Shown: positions 27,001 through 38,986, counted from the stretch's first letter. The stretch: DNA of 64,000 nt from Biscogniauxia marginata (GCA_022695795.1 MU404078.1:372001-436000), one strand, 5' to 3'. The notes: a model not told the origin generated them from the sequence alone. Numbers and translations are program-made.

Positions 27001-28138
27001 TTGAATCCTTCATGTTAAGACATGACTCACAAGACTCACAGTCTCGATTAGGTAGGTAGGTAACAACTGATTACCATTTCTTCGAGAGGAGCTCCTGTAG
27101 GATTTATATTTAGGATTTATGCTTATCCCCAAAGGGCGATATCGCGAATAATGTTGATAACCAACGGTAGATCTCAGCCCGGACAGCGAAAGGGAAAAGG
27201 GGGGTCCACTCGAGAGTCTTGGCAGAAGCACCGACGAAATGTGGCTGCAGATTGTGCATATTATGACAAGGACCAGCATGCAAGGATCAACCAATGGTGT
27301 GTGTCAGAGTCGTCCAACCTAAGAAGCTTCCGCTCGCACTGACCACCCGACCCTGAAGCTCGGTTCTCCTCTTGAAGGTTGAAACTTGAAACTTAGACGA
27401 GCTTGCGATAATCAGAGATCTTGGAGATGAAACTTGTCTGCATGACATTGATATATCTCATCAGAGTATGCTTTTCAGGCAAAATGCGTGATGTGTACCT
27501 AAATGTATACCTAACTGTACCTTAGTAGAACCCGCCCCCCCAAGATCGCATTGTCCCGTTGACAGGCAAGACAAGTAGTATGTTATGCATTATGTATGAT
27601 CATGGTACCAACCCGTGTTTTAAACCATCCCGCGTCTTCGGCCACATTAATCAATACGATTAAGCTTCAACTTGGAAAGCTCCTCTATAACTAGGATTGG
27701 GTTAGTCTTCTAAATTCGCATGACGCATACGGCGTACATGTAGAAACCTGTAGTAATTAAATGCAAACGGACTGAAAGATTAAAGTACGCTCAAGCAACT
27801 TAGAGTGACGACATACATGTACATGCCAGGTATGTTATAGTAAGACGCTCGTTTTTTGAATCTCAAGCTAAGGTAAGGTACAGTAGGGGTACATGTAGGG
27901 AACTAATAGCTGAATTGCCCGCTATCTGCAGTTGATAACGGACTATCGATAAGATATGCCATTCCACAATTTTCCCCAGCTCACTAACCTTAAGGTACTA
28001 ACTTACCTACCATTCACTCATATCCACCTTACCTTTCACTCACCATAGAACCATTTCGCGACTAATGTACTTACTCGGCGAATCTCCAAAACCCCAAGAT
28101 TTCAAGTCAGAGACGTGATCTGCTATCCGTCGGCGATC
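24007..28138. other. 4.1-kb divergent intergenic region
   Basis: This separates the starts of the AHC1-like (minus) and Alba-like (plus) genes. No gene is supported; the longest frame (25173-25682, minus, 169 codons) starts with TTG and is proline/histidine low complexity. Visible features are a 13-G run at 24,107-24,119, a GAGAGA/TCTCTC-rich leader-like part at about 24,820-25,020, a TAGGTAGG patch at about 25,180-25,215, and TACCTACC at 25,799-25,811. Long upstream regions like this can hold large regulatory regions or long 5' UTRs. Confidence 0.5.
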
Positions 28139-28966
28139 ATGGCCGCACAGGTAAAGCCTCAAGACGGCCAAAAGAGCCAAAGCCACGACTCGAAGGCGAC
28201 GAAGCGAAAGCGCATGGACATCGAGAGCGACCTCGAGAGTGACATCAACCGTACGGCTCCCACCAACAAGAGGCCATGTCTCGAACTAAGCCTGAACCTC
28301 TCGTCCAAAGATGATGCGAAAGCGCTAGGGGCTGTTGAATCCAGATACGACATCCAACTTCAATCCGTGCTATCGTCCTCCAAGATCCAACAGCGGGTCT
28401 CCGCCTTGTTGCGACATCTCGCGTCACCATCAGCATCGTCAGATCACGATCACGATCACGATCACCCCTCTCCCATACCGACAGCCGTCGTAGCCACAAA
28501 CGGCAAGCCGAAGACGAGATTATCTATATTACGCGCCCGAGCGCCCGACGCCGGCAAATTGATATCGATAGCCGAGATCGCGAAGCGCGAGTTAGAGAAG
28601 GGCGATTCGCTGGGTGGAGATGCAGGCCACTGGTACCAATACATCGCGCTAGGCGAGGAAAAAAAGGAGAGGCCTCGTGGTGAGGGCAGGACTATTATTG
28701 AGGAGACCGTGCTGGGTGGTCCGAACGCTCAAGATCACAACTCCGACAAAGACAAAGATAACGACGGCGATAGGGACGAGGAAGAGGACGAGGATGATTT
28801 CGAAGTCATGAAGACGCCGTTCGAAAGAGCCATCGAAGGCCGACCGCTGGTTAGAGCAGTACCTGTCATGAGTTTATTCCTCTCGCGGGTGTCCGTCGAG
28901 GAGTTGAAGAAAAGGTACGGGGAACAGACGAACACCCTTCCGATATCGAAAATAAAACCAAAATAA
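28139..28966 (+). CDS. Alba-like nucleic-acid-binding protein (Rpp25/Pop6-type)
   Basis: Intronless protein of 275 residues from the ATG at 28139 (GATCATGG context); an upstream GTG at 28115 is not a likely start. The N-terminus is basic (ATKRKRMD). An Alba fold is suggested by YDIQLQSVLSSSKIQQRVSALLRHL, a loop, then RLSILRARAPDAGKLISIAEIAKREL and GHWYQYIALGE, matching the sheet-helix-sheet-helix order of fungal Alba proteins of the RNase P/MRP group. The loop has an insertion with a DH repeat coded by four CACGAT units (about 28,443-28,467). A very acidic stretch (DKDKDNDGDRDEEEDEDD) follows and the C-terminus is basic. The gene converges on vtc1. The assignment to an RNase P/MRP subunit is inference; a general Alba RNA-binding protein is equally possible. 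Confidence 0.65.
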   Translation: MAAQVKPQDGQKSQSHDSKATKRKRMDIESDLESDINRTAPTNKRPCLELSLNLSSKDDAKALGAVESRYDIQLQSVLSSSKIQQRVSALLRHLASPSASSDHDHDHDHPSPIPTAVVATNGKPKTRLSILRARAPDAGKLISIAEIAKRELEKGDSLGGDAGHWYQYIALGEEKKERPRGEGRTIIEETVLGGPNAQDHNSDKDKDNDGDRDEEEDEDDFEVMKTPFERAIEGRPLVRAVPVMSLFLSRVSVEELKKRYGEQTNTLPISKIKPK

Positions 28967-29519
28967 GGGGATACAAGGCATACGAACGAGTTAAACGACA
29001 GAAGCCGGGCATGTACGATGTTCACTTTTGGACGTGCCGAGCTTTTTGCGAGACAGGGAGATAGGAACTGTAGGTTTGTCACTGATTCTCCGCGGCATAC
29101 GCACGAACATCAGGGGAACCCAGATTTGGACAGATGCATATGACCTCAAAATGCCACCGTGCATAGTAAACAACCTCCCAATGCTTGGTGGAGCAATGCC
29201 TTCAAGAACAATACAATGATACCCATTACCAATGCCAAAGAAAGGGCGCCTACCGAGTGAACGATGCTGTGCTAAGTACCACACATGCCATATTTACAGG
29301 CCTTATTCCTTTTCCCTCTTACCGAACTAGTAAATACATTCTTCTTCGTACAGTCTCTCTTGTCGTTGTCATCCATTCTCTCCCCCCTTTACTCCTGTTG
29401 TTGGGCCAGGTAGGGGCTCGCGCATAATCCAATCTTGGCGAGCGTCCGTCTCATATCATCGTCCGCATTGGGCTCGCTTGTCGATACCGTACCGTCTCCC
29501 CAGCACGTCGCGTTCATTC
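28967..29519. other. Convergent intergenic region, Alba-like and vtc1 3' ends
   Basis: A 553-nt spacer between two convergent genes. I see only presumed 3' UTRs and polyadenylation regions, no coding frame with support. Confidence 0.6.
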
Positions 29520-30020
29520 CTAGTGCTTCTTTCCGCCCCCAGAGCCGGAGTACGATATGCGCAGGACGAAATTGACAACAACGGCCAGCAGGAGTATGAT
29601 GGCTAGTATGGTAGGCCCAAAGCGATCGTCGAAACCGGCCTGGCCCCTCACACGTATCGACTTTGCACGCCAATGATAAGTAGCCAAAGCATATATCATG
29701 GTGAGCATGGAGACGCCAGTAAATAGGAAGGCGGAGATGAAGGCCGGGCGATCACCGAAGTTGAGCATACCGATGGCCAGAGCGCCCAGGATGACGGTGA
29801 AGTTGAGCCATGACAAAAAGGTGCGCTCGTTGGCGAAGAAGACCTTGGGCTCGACGCGGGTCGGGAGTGCTATCCGCTTGCCTGCGTACGGAGTATCCTA
29901 ACGTTAGTCGCTTCTGTTGAGACTGTATCGCGCCAAGCTAAGAGTCGGGGATAGATTTTCTTGTCCCTTCTCTTTTGTTTACGTACCCGGGGCGGTTTGG
30001 AGAAGTGGCTGGCTCGACAT
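29520..30020 (-). CDS. vtc1: Vacuolar transporter chaperone subunit Vtc1
   Basis: Two exons on the minus strand, 30020-29987 and 29881-29520, giving 131 residues (yeast Vtc1 is 129). Exon 1 codes [11 protein letters not shown] plus one base. The 105-nt intron has a GTACGT donor and CAG acceptor, and the join gives [18 protein letters not shown], matching the conserved Vtc1 N-terminus. [13 protein letters not shown] and [13 protein letters not shown] are DUF202/VTC hallmarks. Three hydrophobic segments fit the three-helix membrane topology. Vtc1 is the small membrane subunit of the VTC complex, which makes polyphosphate from ATP and moves it into the vacuole. The tail is Gly/Lys-rich (SGSGGGKKH). 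It is transcribed divergently from the Tctex-1 gene, with about 890 nt between starts. Confidence 0.93.
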
Positions 30021-30907
30021 TTCGGGGTAAATGGCAGCTGACAAGCGGCCAGTTAACAAGGATAAAAGTGAATAAATAATCCCGATGATTGGGCTCGTTA
30101 ACTTGCCAAGCTAAGGTTTGCGGCCAATCAATCGTACGCAAACGCTGGACGCCGCAGTTGTTGATGCGTGATAGCAATAATGAGCGATGATGTTTCTCGT
30201 GTTATTCTCTCCTCCGTGTTTATACGGGACGGTGGCGACGATAGAAAGAAAAGCTGGGAAATGATGCCGGGGGAGAAAGGAAAAAAGAAGAGGGAACTAG
30301 TGGAACAGAAAGCGCAAGAATACGAGACCACGAGATTTCTACCACCTACGACAGAAGAAAAAAGCACGATGACGATAAAGCAAAAGCTTCAACCCCGATT
30401 ATTTACCAATTGAGACTTGGAGCGCACCCGGACTACCTACCGGACTAAGGGGGGTCTGAGGGTACAGAGGTACAACATGCGGTGCCCCACGTGGTAACTT
30501 CCTGTGCTCTGAATGGCTCAGCACGCATTTGGGGTTACTGTGGTGAAGCTTTCACGTGCACACTTGCCCCGCGTGTTTCAATTGTAGAGAACCTACTATC
30601 CGGGATTTATGAAACCATGTTAGTAGCAATGCCCCGGAAACAGAATAAGGATATGTACGGAGTTACTGAGGTCCGTGCAACATGCAACATGCCGTAAATT
30701 CTCCATAGGAGAGAAGGCTGAACCCAAATCTTCACAAGCAAGGCTACCGAAATATCAAGCCCAACACAGCGCAACAGCACCTTATCGTACCAATACCATC
30801 GGTCGCGAGATTACTAAACAGATACACGAAGTCTTTCGAACATTTCCTGTCAATTTGTGACTCTAATTGCGTTTCCGCCGACCTATTTGCCACAGTTCCC
30901 TTTCAAA
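30021..30907. promoter_or_regulatory. Divergent promoter region of vtc1 and the Tctex-1 gene
   Basis: The two ATGs face away from each other across 887 nt. No coding frame with support lies inside. No specific operator could be assigned by eye; a CACGTG (PHO4-type E-box) occurs at 30,488-30,493 and a CACGTGC-like word near 30,554, which is of interest because yeast VTC genes are phosphate-regulated. Confidence 0.35.
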
Positions 30908-31711
30908 ATGGCCTCACAAACCAATGCTGTACGAAACCACTCATCGGGACCGTCTTGGTCCATCTTCGACCTTATCTGCGCAGCGCGCTAACAAGGAAAC
31001 TTACAGCCTATTAACCCTACGAGACTGAGGCAAATTGCTATGGATGTACGTCCCACCTGCGTTGTAACGCCTTCGCATAACCAACCTCCCCCCTTAGTAA
31101 ACACCCGAGGGGCTTTGCCGGACGTGAGGTCACCAAGCGTCATGATCGTTGATGGCTAAGGGATCATAAAAACTTTCTACAGGCTTGTCACGCCGCCATT
31201 GGAAGCGCCGATTACTACGAGCATTCGAAAGTCGAGGGCTGGAACTCCACCATCATCGTACGTCTCCTTTCCACTCGTGTCTTCCCCCTCCCTACTCCTC
31301 CCTACTCTGTTGGCCGGCTTCGTCACAAGACACTGACCCCTTCTCGTGTGCCCCTCACGCTAGAACTCCATCCTCCGCGCTGTAATATCCGAGTCGACGC
31401 CATCGGGCTCGCAGAGCCCGGCGCACAAATACGTGGTCAACAGCACGATCGTGCAGCACCTAGTGCCGACGTCGGCGCTCAACAAGCCCAAGGGCGGCAC
31501 CGAGGCGCGGGCCGACGAGCCACGCATCAGCACGAGCAGCGACGTTGCGACGGGCACCGACGGCAAGCCGCACGTCGGCCGCCGCGGCATGCACTCGGCC
31601 ACCCAGGCCTTCTGGAACGAGAAGACGGACGGCATGTGGAGCTTCAAGTACGACGGCGGCGAGGGGAAGGGCATGGACGTCGTTATCAGCGTCATCTGGA
31701 TCGGTATATAA
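30908..31711 (+). CDS. Dynein light chain, Tctex-1 family
   Basis: Four exons: 30908-30928, 31007-31045, 31183-31257 and 31364-31711, giving 160 residues. All introns are phase 0, with donors GTACGA, GTACGT and GTACGT. The N-terminal helices (PINPTRLRQIAMDACHAAI) are followed by WNSTIINSILRAVISE, the KYVVNSTIVQ strand, and the C-terminal signature HSATQAFWNEKTDGMWSFKYD and GMDVVISVIWIGI. Tctex-1 chains bind the dynein intermediate chain and cargo in retrograde microtubule transport. Compared with animal Tctex-1 (about 113 residues) it has an insertion of roughly 40 residues between the second and third strands (ALNKPKGGTEARADEP...GRRG), as in other filamentous fungi. Exon 4 is much more GC-rich than the flanks. 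Confidence 0.9.
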
Positions 31712-34700
31712 AAAGGCCCACTAACAGTAACGATAGTTTTAAAGGATTGTTTTGAAGAAATTAAATATAAAGAGACGGGAGGATGCAGAAAAGCGATTGG
31801 TGGAGTGGAGAGTCATCGGAACTATACAGAGGCGGCGCCCAACAGAGAAAGAAAAGAAACGAAAAGAAGGCAAGGAGACATGGCCACAGTCGCCAGCGTC
31901 TGCTGGAAAGCTGAAGTTCGAGAGTTAAAAGTTGGAGTTTATCGGAAGTAGGAGAAGTCGAGTTGGAATCTATCATGTTGTACATTACAAGCAAGACTGT
32001 GCTGTGTTGTACGTTAGTTCCATTGGTAATTTTCTACTACCACGTCGCGCAACACGAAGAAAAAGAAAATCTAATACTTATCTGCTTTATATATCGGGTA
32101 TTCGTTATACAAAAAAAACTTTTTGCTTGAAATATAAAGTCGTGTTATCCTTGATGGCTGTGTAGTAGTTGGCTCATATACATACTACAAGTTTGTTATA
32201 GTCATTGCTAACTAAGAATGGATTTTCTAGAGTAAAAGAGGTGCGAGATGTCTTATTACCACGCTTGATCTATCAGATGAGGCAGATGGTATATCTATGT
32301 GGTAGGGGGCTCTCGGGGTAATGGACGGGTAAGGGCGGACAAGATTCATGTCCCATCTTGCTTCGATTGTGTGTGTCCTTCTCACACGACTAATGACCTA
32401 CTTACATAGCTATTTTACATAATTGATAAACGCTTATTATGCTACAGGGTGTTTATGCGGTAATATTAAATTGTATGGGTTCTATGAATGAAAGCGTCCT
32501 TATCATTCATTGTACCTGACTACTTAGATATATACCAAGACGCTTGACAAGTCGAAAGCTATTACGATTGCGGTGTAGGGAATATTCACGATAGCTACGA
32601 TACTTTAGCGGCACTAGTACTTGCCTATAATCTTTTAGATATACGTCGCTTGCCCACTGCGCAATTCCCTAAAGATGAAGGGAGTAGATGGCCGGTGGGA
32701 CTTAGTCTTACCGCTAGAGTTGCCGTCATCTGCTGGTATCTTGATTATCTATATACCTTCATAAGTACCCTTCTTCAGGTCACATGCCTTGAAGGCTGCT
32801 AAGGGTAAAGAGTGAGGAACTGAGGGACAAAGTGGTAGAACAGGGGCTCGCGCAGTGTATGACGGGTCTTATGTAGGGAATGTTTCGGTCTGTAAGGACC
32901 AGTTTGGGGACTACGTGATATAACTAAGAAAATCCGCCTTATATAACATTGCGAGTTGAATCAGCTATAGTCGAAATACCGAGGAGTTGAGGGCACTGCG
33001 GTGGTCGGTATGACTATACAAGTACTTTCATGTTGCTACAGAGACTATGGCTTGTCTGAATATGTAAACGCGTTGACTGCATGAACTTGGACAGTTCCTT
33101 TTCGGATATAGAAAACCAGCTTCAGCTCATTGCTGTAAAGATCAGGTGTGGTACCTAGACCTGAAGTATGTAAACATCAAGGGCCATCGCATTTCTGTCT
33201 AACCGTACAGGGTATTAAAAATACTGCAACTTCTCTTTACTTCGTTGTGTATATATATCCTCGCAGCGGAGAACGGGTTCCTGAATTGGCTTCCTTTCAG
33301 CTACGCTGCTCTAGTGTAGTTACTATACTAGAGAGGTATAAAACCTTTCGTATCTACTACGGGCCGACCGCAGCACAGGCGGACTCACGTCATTGACGCA
33401 CGCTAAGTTCGTCTACGAGGTCTAACGTCAACGACGATCCCGTCTTCGAGCGCATCTTCGAGCCTTTGACACGCATTCGGCCGAAAGCCTTCTCTTCGGA
33501 TCCGGCGGCTGGGCGAGATAAAGGGACCAAAAAAAAAAAAGAAAAAGAAAAAGAAAAGAAAAGAAAAAGCACGCGTGGGGAAGATTCCGATCCGATCCTA
33601 TCTCTTCGAAGGCTCCTCCGCCGGCCGGCCAGCTCCGGGAGCTAGCCAAGCGACCATTTTGCCTAACCAACCCCCAGCCAGCCAACCACACGTCAAACGC
33701 CGACAGTCTCCTCAGCCTTACCACCTTTTTATCAGGTCACAGTGCATAATCAGGTTTGGTAGCTGTTATAATGCTCGGTGCTACGTCACACTCAACAAAG
33801 CCCGTTTCCCTTCGGCGGGATTCAGCGGGTCAACCCCTCGTAGTACACCCATCAGTGAGAGATGGAGGATTGTGTGCCCTTTGCCGAAATCCGGATGAGA
33901 TGCTGTGATGCTTTGCTGTTACTCTTTACTATCAGATCAGCCTGCTCAACCGAGCTGGCTAGGTTGTTAGATGAGGTTGCTAATCTAGGGGACCTTGACT
34001 GTCCCCCCCTAATGACGAAATCGAGAGGCCCTAGCCTGCATACCTAGTATACATCCCATATCGACGATCTCCTAAATCGGTGAGAGATTTGGTTCCATAG
34101 GCTACCCAAATAGGCAGGACAGGCCAACACGAATCGGATCAAAATGTCTTGATCTTACAACATTTTGCCACGAGGGAAAGGAGCATTGTCAGACAATACC
34201 CCACAATGATATCGTCCCCTCCCCCTTTTCCCTCATTTTCAAGTTAGTGGGTTCGACGACTCCAGGTTTATGGGGAGAGTCAGGCTGGCAGTTTATACCG
34301 TCCTCGCGGGCGTTCCTCTGGGGTGGGTGTGGGAAACCCAAAGTGGCGAGATCTTATAGTCGGGAGCGTAGCTTGGCTGCCTGACCTGCTGCATGGGAAA
34401 ATTTTTTAGGAATGGCTGACAGGAGGGCTGACTGGATTTCCTTTTTAATAAAGCGAGATCTGACAGCGTAGCATTGACGACTTGGCCACGTTGGTCTCTG
34501 CTAGATTACGGCTGACGGAAACTTGATTGGACGGCGAGAGTCAGTCAACTTCTGTTTTGGGGGGTTAGCATTATCTCTAGTTTGAAGGCTTTGCTTTTAC
34601 TTCTTTCTCAGCTTGCTAGCTTGACAGTGTCGGTCTCATCACATTTCAGCGAGATCTTGAAGCATCTGCCGGCTTCAAATCGGCCACGTCCTCAAGGGCT

Positions 34701-36000
34701 GGATCCCATATATATATATATATAATATGTATCAAGCTAGCGAGTGCTACTTTGACGGGTAACGGCAACTTTGCTCTGGTGTCATCGTTGGAAGATAAGG
34801 TTGTTTCCGATATTATTATTAGATCATGACTGTGGGCAAGGCCACCGCCAAGACAGGAGTAGGCCAGCCTAGATTGGCCGGTTCATCATTTGCCCGCCGA
34901 GGACACTACAATGGCTATGATGGTGATGTATTTGGCATCATCAGCATCGGTAGTGTCCTTTACATTTGTCTTTCTCCTCAGCATTGAAAGAATAGGAACT
35001 TCTGCTGCTTATGATGAAGGAGAACCAAGATAGACAGACATACGTGCGTAGCTCGTCATCCAGACATACAGAATTAGCCCCAGGTTTTCGTTATGAGGCG
35101 CCTGTGTCAGCAGCGGCTCTGTGCACTGTGCATTATCGCGCAAACTCAAAGCGGGTCTTCGGCGTCGCCATCGAAAATAAACTGAGAGAAGGGTTTTGCT
35201 TGAAGGCACCGAGGCCTGCCAAGTCCCAGGCGCCTCTAAGACAACCTTCTGGAACCCCCTAGGTCGCTTTGAGCCAGGGGGGAACTGGCATGAAATCATA
35301 GCTAGAAGCGTCCGTTCTGATACTGCCCGCCTCCGACTCTTCCCCCGGTCGGGCGCGACGCTACCTGGCCTCTACCCAGTCACACCACTCCACCCTCTCA
35401 CCACTGTCACGATACAAGACGTCCTCGCCTATGCTGGCAGAAGTGGACCGTACCCACAATGGACAAGTGATTTTCCTATGTCGTTGTCTAGAGGTGGCCC
35501 TAGCCGAGTCCTCTTTGATGGAGAGATACATAAAGATGGTCGTTTAAAGGCCTGCCGGGCGCCCGTGCCTAGGCTCTGGCAAGGGTCAAAAGACTTACCC
35601 AGGACGCAATCTCGTCAACTTGCAAAGACTATAAACGCCGGTCCATCGGACTTAGTAAACACACACACACCCACCCACCAAGCTCACGAACCTCGTGCTC
35701 GGTCGTACTACTTGAACCGAGCCTACCGTTTTCACCAACATCACTGTCACGAACTGCTGCCACTAGTACCCAGCAAGCCTCTCAACGCCCTGATTCGGCC
35801 TTGCTTCTGTAGCTCGTGGGTCATTACTAATTTGGAAACTCTCCCCCTTGCTTGATAAAAACCGATACCCTACCAACACAACACAAAAAAGCGGTCGCAC
35901 ACCCCATCCCCTTGGGCAGCGTCTGCAACCGAACTTCGCCCGAAAAAAGAAAGAGACCAGAAATAAAAGAGTAGGGCTTGTTGATCGCTAATCGGTCAAA
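31712..36000. other. 4.3-kb intergenic region upstream of the F-box gene
   Basis: No gene is supported. 31,712-33,100 has mildly AT-rich, motif-free sequence. A poly(A)/AAGAAA purine stretch lies at 33,528-33,568 and an (AT)n run at about 34,710-34,727. A 219-codon frame at 35196-35855 begins with TTG and resembles no family; it ends about 145 nt before the F-box ATG, so it is probably promoter or 5' leader sequence. CA-rich repeats (ACACACACACCCACCC) lie at about 35,660. Confidence 0.5.
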
Positions 36001-37014
36001 ATGGTTGAAGTCCTCCGATCTCCTTCACTGGGGCAGAACATGCCAAGTTCCCCCGACATGATGGAGATGACGGGCAGATTTATGAACACGAGCATAGGCT
36101 CGATTCAGGAGGAAGAGACGGGATACGCTGCCACAAAAGAAGGCAGCTTCAAGAATGGGAATGGGAACGGGAACGGGAACGGGAACGGGAATGGGAATGG
36201 TACCTCCCTTACACCCCGACGTGCCTTCACCTCGACCGACTACCAGCTGCCGGCGTCTTCTGCCTCGCTTGCGCTGCAGGCGCAGCGACGTCTGTTCACG
36301 CCTTCCGCGAGCACTCCGCGCGAGTCTCCAGAGGTAGTAGTAGTAGACTCGTACTTCCAAATCCCACGCCAGATTGCCGTAGCCTCGAGTCCCGTATCAC
36401 CTAGACATCCTTCCCCAATGTCCCCGTACCCTTCGGGAAAAAGCCACGCCCTATCCCTACGCCCGCCTATGATCTCGCCACAAAGGTCCTACTCGCTCAT
36501 GGACGTCGAGCCGGTCCCGTTCACCCACCAGCCCGGCTCGGTCCTGACGCTTCCCCAGCTCCCCCCGGAGCTGCACTACGCCATCTTCGACTACCTGGAC
36601 CCCATCGACGGCACGTGCCTCGCGCTGACGAGCAAGCACTTCTACGCCATCTACCGGCAGATGTACGGGACGGTGTCGCTGGCGGCGCGGCGCGAGGGCC
36701 CCAACGACATGGAGTGGGTGTGGCGGAACGCCGGGCCGTTCATGCCCACGAGCGGGGCCGGCAAGCAGAACTCGCTCGCGATGCTGTCGCCGCGGGGCCA
36801 GGTGTACTGCCGGCGGTGCCGCACGCAGCGCTGCGAGCTGCACAAGCACATCCGCGAGTGGATGGGCGACGGCCGCGAGTACTGCGAGGTGACGCAGAAG
36901 TTCGGCCGCGCTGCGCCCCCGGGAGCTAAGGGCTTCTGCTACCGCAGCTCGCCGCGGCACCCGCACCGCTGCGGGAGGCACACGCGCCAGCAGCGCGCCG
37001 TCCGGCTCGTCTAG
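36001..37014 (+). CDS. F-box-like protein with C-terminal Cys/His-rich domain
   Basis: Intronless 337-residue protein with a good start context (CAAAATGG). A low-complexity N-terminal half includes an uninterrupted Asn-Gly repeat (residues 52-67). An F-box-like motif (about 184-224) reads LPQLPPELHYAIFDYLDPID then CLALTSKHFYAIYRQMYG. The C-terminus (about 270-326) is a Cys/His-rich probable zinc-binding region: YCRRCRTQRCELHKHIREWM, then EYC, FCY and HPHRCGRH. This pairing occurs in a family of uncharacterised filamentous-fungal proteins. F-box proteins usually bind Skp1 and bring substrates to SCF ubiquitin ligases; the substrate is unknown. From about 36,540 on, third codon positions are almost all G or C, unlike the first half, and this opens long antisense frames that I judge to be shadows. 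Confidence 0.8.
   Translation: MVEVLRSPSLGQNMPSSPDMMEMTGRFMNTSIGSIQEEETGYAATKEGSFKNGNGNGNGNGNGNGNGTSLTPRRAFTSTDYQLPASSASLALQAQRRLFTPSASTPRESPEVVVVDSYFQIPRQIAVASSPVSPRHPSPMSPYPSGKSHALSLRPPMISPQRSYSLMDVEPVPFTHQPGSVLTLPQLPPELHYAIFDYLDPIDGTCLALTSKHFYAIYRQMYGTVSLAARREGPNDMEWVWRNAGPFMPTSGAGKQNSLAMLSPRGQVYCRRCRTQRCELHKHIREWMGDGREYCEVTQKFGRAAPPGAKGFCYRSSPRHPHRCGRHTRQQRAVRLV
36154..36201 (+). repeat. GGGAAC hexamer minisatellite coding Asn-Gly
   Basis: About eight tandem AATGGG/AACGGG hexamers inside the F-box-like gene, coding alternating Asn and Gly. The six-base unit keeps the frame whatever the copy number, so length variation between strains is likely. Confidence 0.85.
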
Positions 37015-38986
37015 GATACCGGCTGGGCCGCCATCAAGGAGCGTGCCAGGGGGAAGTTTTCGGCGCCCGAGATAAAAAAAGATAGAAGAAATAAACAAGA
37101 TGATACCCCCCCTCCCCTTAAACCCAGTCTTGTTTCTATGGAAGAGAAGTGGTTTTCGGGGTTTTTGTTTTTTATTTTTATTTTTCCAAATCCCTTCCTC
37201 GCCGCCGGGCTAGTTTTTTGTTATTGGACTAACCGCGACTAAGGAAAAAGGGAAATTGGGTTTTGTTTTTGATGGTTTCGGCGGGGGGAGGAAAAGTGTG
37301 AGACCCTCAAGGTTGACCGGTGAGGGAATTTATTGTTCATGTGGTGTCGTCTCGAAGACCGGGAAAGGCTTGTTACAAAAGCCTTTGAGAGGCAACCCTC
37401 TTCGGAGTTTACTACACACACACACAAACTCTCTCTCTCTCACCTATGGAACGTCACCTATAATGAGCATGGATTGGCGAAACACCTAAGCTTGTGTGTA
37501 GGTATATTTGATCAACTCTCATGGTGTGCTACAGTGGTTGTTTATACCTCATGACGTGGATTTGTCTGTATATGAAGCTAGCCACCTAGGCATATAAACA
37601 TATATGTTGGGGGAAACACTTGAGCTTACTTCGCGAGACGGGAATCTCGCTAAAGCTTCTTCTTAAAAGGCATATTATTAGATGGATACCTTATGCTTTT
37701 CAATGGCTACATAATGAATTTTAAAGAAATAAGAATCTCCAATTTCACCCATCGCTAGTCTTAGGTACTTGTGAACTCGTTTATTGAATATGCTACTAGT
37801 AGGTAGTTATAAGTAACGAGGAATGCGGCGGTTTAAGTGCCGGAGTCGGATGCATACCGACATTCCATGGTACATGTGAAATAAATACGCCACCTAGGTA
37901 CATATAAGTTATAGAAAATGATGGATGGCTGATGACCTCAATGAATCGAGTGAGCCGGCGGGAGTGTCATAACAGGTTGGTTATATGCATACAAGATGTT
38001 GGAACACCTACTGGAAGACGGGAGTACGAGGTAGGTACTATGGTACATTATATAAGCAGGATAATATAGGTATTGATAACCGGTAATAAGCCACACTTTG
38101 TGTGAATACAATGTGGATAATGACGCCACTGTACAACTCACCAACGCCCATTTACGGAAACCTCCCCTCCCGCCCTCGCCCTCTTATAAGTAAAAGAGTA
38201 CCTAGGTATGTACATAGGTACGTGTATGTATTGAGGGAGGCCCATTGCCAGATTTCGGCATGAGGTCTTTAGGGAGGATGGTGTTTTTGGAAATTTGATC
38301 ATCACGGATAAAGACTTGGCATGAGGAAATATGTAATATTTTTTCTCTCTCTTCTTCCCCAACCATTTTGTTCCCCCTTTCCTCAAGTTGCATGATAGAT
38401 CAAATGTGTCCAGTTCTTTTATACCGTTTTAGGAGATCCGCTAAAAGAACTAGTGTAAACTAAGGGGCTTTCCCCGGATCGTTAATTAAATATTTCTTTT
38501 TTCTTTAATTCCTTCTTCCCTCCTCAATTCAATCTCTCTTAAGTCACGATAGACTAATAGATTTTATTCACATCCGAGCCCACCCAAGGCCGGTGTCGTT
38601 ATCCAGCCGTAAGCAGCACTGCCAAATTGTATCGAGTCTGTTTGCTTGCAGGCACAAGGGATTATTGCTGCGTTGGTTTCGATCTGGGTAGCTATTGGTT
38701 TGGACAGCTCCCGAGCCAAACGTCATTGACCGTCAACATTCGCAGTCCAAAGCCTCTCCCTCTACCGCCGAAAGGTCCCCAATGCACCTTTCCGTCACAT
38801 TCGTGGCCGAAAATCAGGGAAATAATCCTTAAGACCTCGGTCTCCGTTTGTTGCCTGCTAGCGTTATTCCTGCCATTCCTGCCATTCCTGCCATCGCGCA
38901 ACCAGAAGTGACAGCTCAGCAAGACAACCACCCTCTACCCTACCTGATATCCGTATCCCCCTAGAAGCAACACTCTTCCCGACAGA
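37015..38986. other. Intergenic region between the F-box gene and pct1
   Basis: No gene is supported. It holds the 3' UTR of the F-box gene, a CACACACACAAACTCTCTCTCTC stretch near 37,415-37,441, TAGGTA/TACCTA words at about 38,200-38,225, and the pct1 promoter. Three tandem CCTGCCATT copies (about 38,871-38,894) lie just upstream of pct1. Confidence 0.5.

Noticed and set aside
34241..34275. GGTTCGA word checked as a tRNA B box
   Set aside because: The downstream CC is misplaced and no A box or cloverleaf can be drawn. No tRNA or 5S rRNA was found anywhere in the window.
35196..35855. 219-codon plus-strand frame upstream of the F-box gene
   Set aside because: It begins at TTG, matches nothing I recognise and ends shortly before the F-box ATG. 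I consider it promoter or leader sequence, though transcript data could change that.
36457..37098. 213-codon minus-strand frame over the F-box gene
   Set aside because: It is an artefact of GC-rich third positions in the sense gene; its sequence is an Arg/Ala/Val/Pro-rich shadow.
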